A stretch of 10,090 bases of DNA from assembly GCA_015039315.1 (NCBI GenBank), contig WIDE01000329.1:1-10090 (forward strand), given 5' to 3'. Under the pieces are notes generated by a model. That model was not told the DNA's origin, did not search any database, and was given only the letters and a program-made list of their open reading frames with translations. The translations under genes were made by a program, and so were the position numbers. Origin of the DNA: Clavulina sp. PMI_390 (lineage: Eukaryota; Basidiomycota; Agaricomycetes; Cantharellales; Hydnaceae). Shown one piece after another: positions 1-8,000 of this stretch (the stretch's first letter is position 1; every line of letters begins with the position of its first letter).

Positions 1-91
1 AGAAGAAAGGGCATCGACTAGCGAGCCTTTATAGGAGAGGAGTCGATGTAAACAAAGCATAACAATGGGCGTACATATAGTATCCCTTACA
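1..91 (-). repeat. 3' LTR, partial (cut by window edge)
   Basis: These 91 bases are identical to 9636-9726. They end with CCCTTACA, the inverted partner of the TGTAAGGG that opens the complete LTR. Because the element is on the minus strand, this is the U3 end of the 3' LTR, including its TATA box (28-33) and the flanking inverted repeat (12-19 and 41-48). The R/U5 part lies left of the window. Confidence 0.95.
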
Positions 92-100
92 ATCTCCCCC
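92..100 (-). other. polypurine tract (plus-strand primer site)
   Basis: Directly upstream of the 3' LTR the minus strand reads GGGGGAGAT, a short purine run abutting the TGTAAGGG terminus. This is the position and composition expected of the polypurine tract that survives RNase H and primes plus-strand DNA synthesis. The run is interrupted by the last T and preceded by TGT, so it is short but well placed. Confidence 0.7.
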
Positions 101-263
101 ACAGAACAAGACCGGGGAGGGAAACAAACCGGGCTTGGGCGACGAATGATAAAGGGATCGTAAGGAACATATAAGAATGAGATAGTCAGGAAAATAAAAG
201 GAGGGTGAAATCGCAAACAAGTAGAAGGAGAGACAACGCAAGAATAAGTACCAACAGAAGGAG
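101..263 (-). other. 3' untranslated region between extra ORF and polypurine tract
   Basis: This 163-nt stretch follows the TAG stop of the second ORF. On the minus strand it is pyrimidine-rich (runs of CTCC, TTCC, CTCTCC). I see no conserved coding potential and no convincing poly(A) signal. It is probably the 3' UTR of both element transcripts. Confidence 0.6.
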
Positions 264-1994
264 CTAGCAGACACGATTCTTATCGAAAGCTTCCCGAGAA
301 GGGAGAGATGGCTCCTTGTAAGCAAGAGGTGAAAGGGAATAAGCTTGACACCAACGACGCGAAGCTGAAGCCAGTAACATGAGGTCATCATCGGTGAAGC
401 CATATCGAACCATCCATTTAAGGATCTCGTCATAAGTCCAAGTGGAGCGTTGAGCGTTGCGGAAACACATACGCCGATCAGGGGAATCCCAATTGCACCA
501 CTTGCCGTGTATGTTGTAACGAGCAAGCCGATCCACATCGCGCCTGCTGAAATGCTCCCGAATCATGCGTGCGTCTTTCTCGATCACCTCCCACCGATGA
601 AGCATGGAGCGGCAAACGCATTCAAACCAATCTCCCACCATGCCTTTGCGGACTTCTTGGCTAACACGAGCCTTGGAGTCCTTGATGAAGGGGTGAGGGG
701 TTAGGTGTCTAACAAGACAGAGCACTCGGAATTGCTCAGGATAGGTGACATGACCCTCGCCGTCCGTCGAGATGCCGTGAAGCATTTTGTCAGGGTGCCT
801 GAGGAAGTATTCAACCCAGTCGGCAAAGGTACCAAGCGGTCCCGGACAGTCAGCACCGCGAACGGGAACGCGGCGGTGATCGTCTTCGACGTCGGAGTCT
901 GTGTTGTCAGGGACGTCATTGCCGTCGGCCCGTACTCTGCGACCCATGGTCTTCTGTCTCTCGCCCTGTTTACGGATGGGGGTTCCAGGCCGGAATCCTG
1001 ACTTGGGAATGTCAAAGGGCTTGGGACCGTCAAGTCCCATTCGAGAGAGAAGAGAACGGCGAGGGGAATAATCTCGAGGTGGAGTGGAAGACCGGCGAGC
1101 ATGAGGGGATAAGGAGCGGGAGTGCATAGCTGATTGACTACGGCGATTGCGGTAGCCACGCGAGCAAGAATGTGAATGCAAACGGGAACGGAAACGGGAG
1201 CGAGAGCGAGAGCGAGAGCGAGAGCTGCTACGGCTATGACAAGTACGGGACCGGGAACGGGACACGGAGGATGTCTGGTCGAGAGGCTCAAATGAAGCCA
1301 GAGACACGGCCCTTGACGATGAGCGGTATCGGGAACGACTGCGCCTGTCCGTCGTCGAGGAGCGCGATCGAGATCGCCCACGCTCATGTCCGCGGGAAGA
1401 GGAGCGGGATCTGTCGTGACGAGGTGACTCGCTTCCGTTAGAAAGGGAGTTCTCGGATGGTGACTCATGGTTGTCGGTGGTGGATCCCCCATCTCGATCG
1501 TTAGATGCTTCTGGTGCGGCATCCACGATGGGGGTGGGGGGAATACTCGCAGGCTGGTCAACAGCCGTGTTGGAGCCACTGTACGCGGCCCTGATGGCCT
1601 CCGCAATCTTTGCTCTGGGCTGCAGGAGCTCGGCAGGGGAGGTGCGGAGCCAGGCCCAGATGATCTTCAGGCTCGGGGCTGGAGACGGCTTGGGGAGGTT
1701 GGCATTGGGCAGTCCAATAATTGCATTGAATACTGCATCTTCAGCGTCCTGGATTTCCTCAGGAATAGTTCCAAGCCAATCAAGGACGGGATTGGAGAGT
1801 GGATCAGGAGCGGCAAGGCTGTCAATGGAGGTGAAGGTTGAGGCTGCAGGTGAGCCATAGGAGATTGAGGGAGGGAAGAGATTGGAGGTGAAAGAATCAA
1901 CAAAGGACTGAGCAATGTCATGGGGAATGATGGCTGAAACATCGGAGGCAACGGAGGCCTCAGGGTTAACGGTGTTGGAAGGGGTTTGGTCCAT
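264..1994 (-). CDS. extra ORF downstream of pol: RS-domain protein of unknown function, 576 aa
   Basis: This protein is encoded where env would lie, but it has no signal peptide, no membrane segment and no furin-like site. It has four visible parts. Residues ~1-150 are Ala/Pro/Ser-rich with probable helices near 66-140. Residues ~190-315 form a long Arg-Ser region with SRSRSRSR blocks and SP/TPP motifs, as in SR splicing proteins. An acidic patch follows at 357-373. Residues ~380-560 look globular, rich in Trp, Cys and His (C459, C461, H466; H496, C500, C510), which might bind zinc. I do not recognise this last domain. RS regions are known to direct nuclear import and RNA-protein contacts when phosphorylated; a role in handling the element's RNA or in nuclear entry is inference only. 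The start is the first ATG after the AG-free leader; its context (T at -3, G at +4) is mediocre. It shares the reading frame of Gag-Pol. Confidence 0.85.
   Translation of the reverse strand: MDQTPSNTVNPEASVASDVSAIIPHDIAQSFVDSFTSNLFPPSISYGSPAASTFTSIDSLAAPDPLSNPVLDWLGTIPEEIQDAEDAVFNAIIGLPNANLPKPSPAPSLKIIWAWLRTSPAELLQPRAKIAEAIRAAYSGSNTAVDQPASIPPTPIVDAAPEASNDRDGGSTTDNHESPSENSLSNGSESPRHDRSRSSSRGHERGRSRSRSSTTDRRSRSRYRSSSRAVSLASFEPLDQTSSVSRSRSRTCHSRSSSRSRSRSRSRFRSRLHSHSCSRGYRNRRSQSAMHSRSLSPHARRSSTPPRDYSPRRSLLSRMGLDGPKPFDIPKSGFRPGTPIRKQGERQKTMGRRVRADGNDVPDNTDSDVEDDHRRVPVRGADCPGPLGTFADWVEYFLRHPDKMLHGISTDGEGHVTYPEQFRVLCLVRHLTPHPFIKDSKARVSQEVRKGMVGDWFECVCRSMLHRWEVIEKDARMIREHFSRRDVDRLARYNIHGKWCNWDSPDRRMCFRNAQRSTWTYDEILKWMVRYGFTDDDLMLLASASRRWCQAYSLSPLAYKEPSLPSREAFDKNRVC
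1050..1415 (-). other. RS-rich region of the extra ORF
   Basis: Residues ~194-315 of the 576-aa protein alternate Arg and Ser with scattered Pro, Tyr and His. The middle contains an uninterrupted Ser-Arg dipeptide run (about residues 257-266), followed by SLSPHARRSSTPP-type sites that resemble SR-protein-kinase and proline-directed kinase targets. The region is predicted to be disordered. Confidence 0.8.
1197..1225 (-). repeat. hexanucleotide tandem repeat (CGAGAG)n
   Basis: Four perfect CGAGAG units occupy 1201-1224, with partial units on each side. In frame it encodes alternating Ser-Arg. The surrounding 1180-1260 contains related degenerate hexamers (CGGGAA, CGGGAG), so the RS region probably grew by hexamer slippage and may vary in length between copies. 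Confidence 0.85.
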
Positions 1995-2087
1995 AGAGAA
2001 AATTGTAGGAGGAAAAGGGGGGAATATCAGCGAAGGAAAAAGGGAAAAGGATGAAACAGTATAAATAGGAAAATTGTGGGCACCGAG
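1995..2087 (-). promoter_or_regulatory. pyrimidine-rich, AG-free spacer between Gag-Pol and the extra ORF; possible internal promoter
   Basis: On the minus strand this 93-nt spacer is mostly C and T, has no AG dinucleotide, and carries TATTTATA (2060-2067) about 66 nt before the ATG at 1994. Long CT-rich tracts just upstream of the start codon are typical of fungal promoters and leaders. Absence of AG means no splice acceptor can lie inside the spacer. It is also an open reading frame: 31 sense codons joining the Gag-Pol stop to the next ATG in the same frame. Promoter activity is inferred from composition alone. Confidence 0.4.
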
Positions 2088-5000
2088 TCAATTGGGTGCC
2101 ACAACGGAAGTTTTGGGGAGGTCTTTGGGATCGGTAACCCCCCGGATGATGAGGTATTGATCAAGCGCAATTAGGTGCTGGGCATCCTGGTAATTGATCC
2201 ATGAGGAATCACCGGTTGCCCACTTTACCAGGAACTTGAGCGTTCGACCGTTCCACTGATGAGCTAAGATCTCATCAACCTCATGCTCTGGTTCGCGAGG
2301 TCCCTCGAGGTCAAAACCGGGGGGGATCTGGCGGTTAGGGAATACGGCATCGTCAGAGGCATAGTAAGGGCGGAGGAGCGAGACATGGAAGGTTGGGAAA
2401 ACTCCTCGAGCCGTGAGGATGGAGGCGAGATCGACAGTATAACGAGAACTTGCCCAATCGGCTAGGGTGATCACATAAGGACCAATGAAGCGAGGAAGCA
2501 GCTTCGTTATTAGGGAGCGAGGGAGGTTAAGGTTTCGTGTGGAGACGTAGACTTTGTCTCCAACACGATACTGAGGGTCGTCCGTCCGTAGCTTGTTAGC
2601 ATAGTAAGTCTGATTGACTCGACTCTCGATTATGGCATCGTGAGCAGCAGCGAGAGTCTCTCGAGCATGACGGACATAGGCGGAGACGCCAGGGTAAAAC
2701 GATTTGGGGATAGCGGGGACCGTGGAAGGGATGTAGCCATAGTTGAGCTCGAACGGGGCGTAGCCAGAAGATGCATTCACAGCGGAGTTGAGGGCGAACT
2801 CGGTCATGGCAATCTTATTGATCCAATCGCTCTGGTCGTTCATCACAAAGGCGCGGAGAATAGTGATGACATTCTGGATTTTGCGCTCAGTGATGCCGTC
2901 GGTCTGAGGGTGGAAGGATGTCGACATGAGGAGGTTAGTTCCCAAGAGACGATGAAGCTCTCTCCAGAACTTCGAGGTGAACTTGGCATCTCGATCAGAG
3001 ACGATGCTCTCGGGGACGCCATGTAAACGGATCACGTTCGAGATGAACTGGAGTGCCAAATCGTTCGCCGTAACTCGAATGGAAACGGGGACGAGGTGGC
3101 ACATCGACGTGAGTCGGTCTACAACAACCCATACGAGATCGTGGCCTCGGACTTCAGGGAAAGGTCCCACAAAGTCCATTGCGATCGATTCCCAAGGTCG
3201 GGAAGGGATGGGAAGGGAATGCAGAAGGCCAGTAGGCTTCTGTCGAAGCGTTTTTGTTGTCTGACAGGTAACACATGTCTTGCAGAAGCTAGCGACTTCT
3301 TTACCAAGAGATGGCCACCAGTAACTTCGTCGAATTAATTCGCCGGTGCGGAGAGCCGCAAGATGACCAACAGTAGTATGAGCGAGGTCGATAATGATTT
3401 CCCGTGCCCTCCGGCCTTGAAAAACGGAGTCTGGGATGCAAAGCGCAGAGTCCGAAGCAGAGGGGTGGAAGAGAATGAGACCATCGCGAAGCTCGAACGA
3501 GCGATGGTGAGTTGGGTTACTCAGGATCTTCCGAAACAGGGGATCATCCTTGTACGACGAGCGAATGTGTTTCATGAATTTGTCGTGATCGCCAAGGGTG
3601 ATCTTGGCGCCAGCTGGGACTGGCGGATCGAGAAGGTTTAGCAACTCGTCTGGTTCAGAGCCGCTCGATTTCCCAGGTTCAGCAGGTACGGTGACAGGGG
3701 CATCGGGCAGTGCAACGTCCTTGCCAGGAGGCTTAGGAGCTGATCCCAATGCTATCGACGACGTTTTGGCGTGGTCAATAGCAGGAGACTTGGTTGCTGG
3801 CTTAGCTTGCTTGCGAGCAGCAGCCTTCTTGGCAGTCGAGCGTGGAGCGGCCTTAGCGGTTCCAGCCTTAGTACTAGCAGGATCGACCCACTTAGAGCGT
3901 TCGGTAGCAACACGCACACGAGTTCCTTGACGTTGAACCGTGGCCATGTTAAGACGGAGCGGGGCAAGAGGTGGACGAGTAGGGGACTCGTCAACATCAT
4001 CCATGTCCAAAGCACGGAGTTCCGCCACGTATCGCAGATCGTCGCGAATGCTCGTAGCGCTTTCAACCAGTGAGCGGAGGTCGTCAGCGAGCTCCCTAGA
4101 CCAATCTGCAAATGTTGCATCCACCAGCGCGAGGATCTGGTGGTCGCTAAGCTTATCAAGGTCCTCCATCGAGATCCAGCGAGCGCCGTAAACGTAGAGG
4201 TACTCTCTTATCTTGCAGAGGACATGATAGTCACGCCTTAATCCCGCAGGGCGAGAGTGAGTGCGGCGGATGCTCCAAAGAGCAGCGTCGCGAAAACGCG
4301 ATTCACGCATATAGTCGTGTTCGACACCTGTCATCTCATCAACGAGAGGACAGGCCTCAGGTACATTCTCGGCATCGCTATCATAGCTGCTGTCGTCAGC
4401 AGTGAAGGGAGGCTCGGCGGGAGGCAGGCTGCTCTCAGCCGGGAGGGTAGTCGCAGGAGAAGGCTGGGGGGTTGTAACACACTCCAGCTCTGGTACATCC
4501 TCGTCATCGTTGAGCTCAGCCATGTCAGAATCGGCTACATTGTCCACCGAGGGGCCAGCATTCCAGATATCGTCGATCATACGACCCATAGCGATACGGA
4601 GGTTGGAGTGGGCGTAGTCAACGACACGGAAAGGGGTAGAGGCGAGGGGAGAGGGCTTCTCGCCGAGACGGTTGTATGGTAGATCTTCACCCTCGGGGTC
4701 CAATCGAACGTCGATAGATACTAACTCATGCGGGCCATGAGGAGTATTCTCAGGCTCGTTTGCGAAAACGCGCGAGAGGGCGTCGGCAGCGGTATTAGAC
4801 TTCCCCTTAACGTAGAGAAAGTCGAAATCGAGCCCAAGGAAACGTTGAGCCCATCGTAAGTGACGAAGATTGGTTGGAGTGCGATTACGAAAGAACTCAA
4901 GGGCCTGGTGGTCCGTTACGATAGTGAACTTGATGCCAGTAAGCTTCTCACGAAACTTTTCAACACCTTCAAGCGCGGCAAGAGCCTCAAGCTCCATTGG

Positions 5001-8000
5001 GAAGTATGCGCGCTGGGCCGGCGTGAGCTTCTTGGATAGAAACGCCGCGGGTCGAGCAGATTCCCAGTTGGGGCCTTGAGATAGAATAGCGCCAATGCCA
5101 GAGGTAGAAGCGTCGCAGACCAGCCAGATAGGCTCGTTTCGGGAAGGGTCAATAGGGCGCAGGATTCGAGAGCGGGAGGCGATGTCGATGATGGACCTAA
5201 AGGCCTTCTCATGGACATCGCGCCAAACGAACTTGCGGTTATTGGAAGACATTCCAGAAAGAACCGCAGCGTACGAGCCAACGTCCGGGAGGAAGTGGGC
5301 GACATACTGAACTAAGCCAAGGAATTGCTGGATATCCTTGTAGCAAGTAGGAGTTGGCCAAGAGCGAATTCGACCCATCTTGTCGGAGTCTGAATGGAGA
5401 CCTTCAGCGTCGATAATGTGGCCAAGGCAATCCATGGAGACGGAGTAGGGGTCGAACTTCTTGGCGGAGATGAAGAGCTGCTCGTCTTTGAGACGCCGCA
5501 GAACCCAACGAAGGTTCTCCTCATGCTCGGCAAAGGAGTTCGTGAACACAAAGATATCATCCAAGTAGACGTAGATAGATTTGCCAATTCGATCGCGGAA
5601 GACATGCATCATCAACCTTTGACATGTACTAGGGCCATTGAGGTCGCCCTGTTGGATCACACGACTGTTGAAAGTGCCGAGAGTGGAGGTAAAGGTCGTG
5701 AGATGCTCATGTTCCGGAACCACACGAATCTGCTCGAATGCGTCGGTCATGTCAATCTTGGTCCGGAACTTGCACTTGGCGACGGCACTCCGGACAATAT
5801 CCTGGTCAGGCAGGGGTGTAACATCCAGATGGGTGTTGTCATTACGCTCGCGAGCATCGAGAACAGTCCGCATCCGACCATCCTTCTTTGGAAGGCACAT
5901 GAGTACTTGCGCCTGAGACGCAGTGGTAGGAACCCAAATCCCAGCATCGACGTATTTGCGGGTTTTTTCCGTGAGTTCGCCACGAAAGGCTTCTGGGCAG
6001 CGAGGCGTTCGCCCAATGTACCGCTTGTCAGGATCCTTAAGGCGAATCTCGTGGTTGATCTCGCGAACAGGAGGGAGAGGGATTTCGTTGTATGGGGGTC
6101 CAAAGACGGTCTCATAGCTCTTCTGCCAGTACGATCGTCGGATCTTTAGAGTGGGGTCGGACGACCGATTGTCCCGGGACGATAGAGACTTGGAAGCCGA
6201 ACGAGGGGTTACCTCACTAGGAGCATAGGTAGCACCAGTAGTGCTAGTGGAGCGGAGCGGGTTCGTTGGCTGAGGATGACGGTCAAAGCCCTCTAAAGGA
6301 GGCGGCTCGTCGTCCGAAAGGTCTTCAAGGTCGTCACCCTTAGTACTTGCACTAGCAGGTGCCTGGGCGGTCTCTCGAGGGACAGGAGTGGTCGCGGCCT
6401 TCATCACAACACTTTTCTTGGTGGGTGAAGTGAAGGCGGCAGCTTCCTCGTCGCTGGAGAGGCCGTGCAACAGTTGTCCGCCAAGAACAATAGTATTTTC
6501 ACCTAGATCGATGCAAGCCTTCATGTCGCGAAGGGCTGGAATACCCCAGATAGCGTCATACCGGTCGATATTAACGACGTCGTGGTAGAGGTTATCCGAG
6601 AAAGAACCAAGGCGGATGGGAACATAGGTGCCGGTTGTCAGCTTCGTCTTGCTACCTTTGCAGGCAAGCTGGAGGCCGACAGGGTGATCGAGTGTGAAGG
6701 TAGACGTCTTGGTGACCTTCACGAAGTCAGGCGAGAGCGCATTGACGGTGGCTCCAGTGTCGACGCAGATCAGAGCTCTGGCGCCATTGATAGGCAAGCA
6801 GAGCGTCATGAGATGCTGAGACTCGGGCGAGCGAACAGGCTGGCCCGGGTTCGTAGACATAGGACTAGGGCGAGTGCGCATCTTGGAGTCGTACATGACG
6901 GGAGTAGAGGAGCTTTCGCCCTTACGAGACTTCTTGTCGGTGACCCTAGCCATAGAAAAGCGCATCGCGCTGACTCGAGGAGCAAATAGCTCGTCATCAG
7001 AGCTAGAATCGTTGTCCGAGAGGTGTTCCGATGCTGAGTGGTATGATTCCTCAGCTGAGGTTACTGCTTCGTGGTCCTCAGCGTCAACAGGGGCTTCTTG
7101 GTCAGTTGCTGAATCCCCGCCTTGCTCTAGAGGCTCGTCGTCGCCCATACTAGACATCTCTTCCGCATCAGCGAGTGCTAGATTGATGCGACGAAATTTT
7201 GGGCAAGCGGGGTTGTCGGCAAAGTGACCAAGACCACCGCAAGCATAGCAGCGTAGATTACGAGCGTCCAGAGGAGGCTTAAGCGTATTTGACTTAGGTC
7301 TAGAGTCGGAGGGCTTGAAGGTAACAGACCGTTCGCGATCGCGAGGAGGATCGCGCTTCAAGTCCCCGGACCTAGTGAAGGAACTCTTAGGGCGGTCACG
7401 ACGATCGCGGCGATTGTTGCGATCGTGGTGGACGGCGCGCTGATTACTGGACTTGGAATCTCGAGAAGAGGTTCCGCTAGGAGCATGACGAGAGTGAGAT
7501 GATCGAGTAGAATCTTGCATTTGAATTAGACGTTGGGCGTTCTCCACCATCTCGGCCTTTTGCACAAGCTCTTCGATGCTATTGTGCTCAGCGGAGACGC
7601 CGTGGGTGCGTATCATCTCGTCATGTATCTCCTTAGGCAGCTTTGCCAGGAAATCGGTGGCAAAGGCATATGTGCTGGGCGGTGCAGGCAGGCGTCGAGC
7701 CAGAATATGTTGTCGAACGAGTAGGCCACGGGCGCCATCTTTGCGATGGTAGCGAAGAGCCTTGTAGTCTTCAGAGGCTTGTAGACGCGTCGAGGGAGGA
7801 ATGAAGTTGTCGTGCAAGGCGTGGAGTAGGTCGCGGAGGGTCCAATCTTCGACGAGACGATCAGGAGCGTCAACCTCGGCTTCGTACCACGCAAGAGCGT
7901 CGCCTTCCAGGTTGAGGCCAAGAAGTATAACGCAGTGGGCGTCGTTGGACGGCCCAACAAGGTTGTTGATAGACAGCCACTTGATAAAACTAGTAATCCA

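Noticed and set aside
29..538. 169-aa minus-strand ORF with hydrophobic stretches near the 3' LTR, superficially Env/membrane-like
   Set aside because: It overlaps the end of the 576-aa ORF in another frame and runs through the 3' UTR and polypurine tract into the LTR. The hydrophobicity is what a T/C-rich strand gives in any frame, and no signal peptide or fusion-peptide pattern is seen.
1180..1260. Short repeats considered as a CRISPR-like array
   Set aside because: The units are 6 bp, contiguous, without spacers, and encode in-frame Ser-Arg; this is a coding microsatellite.
701..1606. 301-aa minus-strand ORF overlapping the RS protein in another frame
   Set aside because: It is open because the hexamer-based RS codons leave few stops in the alternative frame. 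The Pro/Leu-rich translation has no recognisable domain and lies wholly within the better-supported 576-aa ORF.
264..1994. Reading the second ORF as a retroviral-type envelope gene because of its position
   Set aside because: There is no N-terminal signal sequence, no transmembrane helix, no glycoprotein-like cysteine pattern, and the protein is dominated by an RS region.
5394..6149. 251-aa plus-strand ORF
   Set aside because: It is antisense to the reverse transcriptase coding region and has no family resemblance; a shadow of the high-GC Gag-Pol frame.
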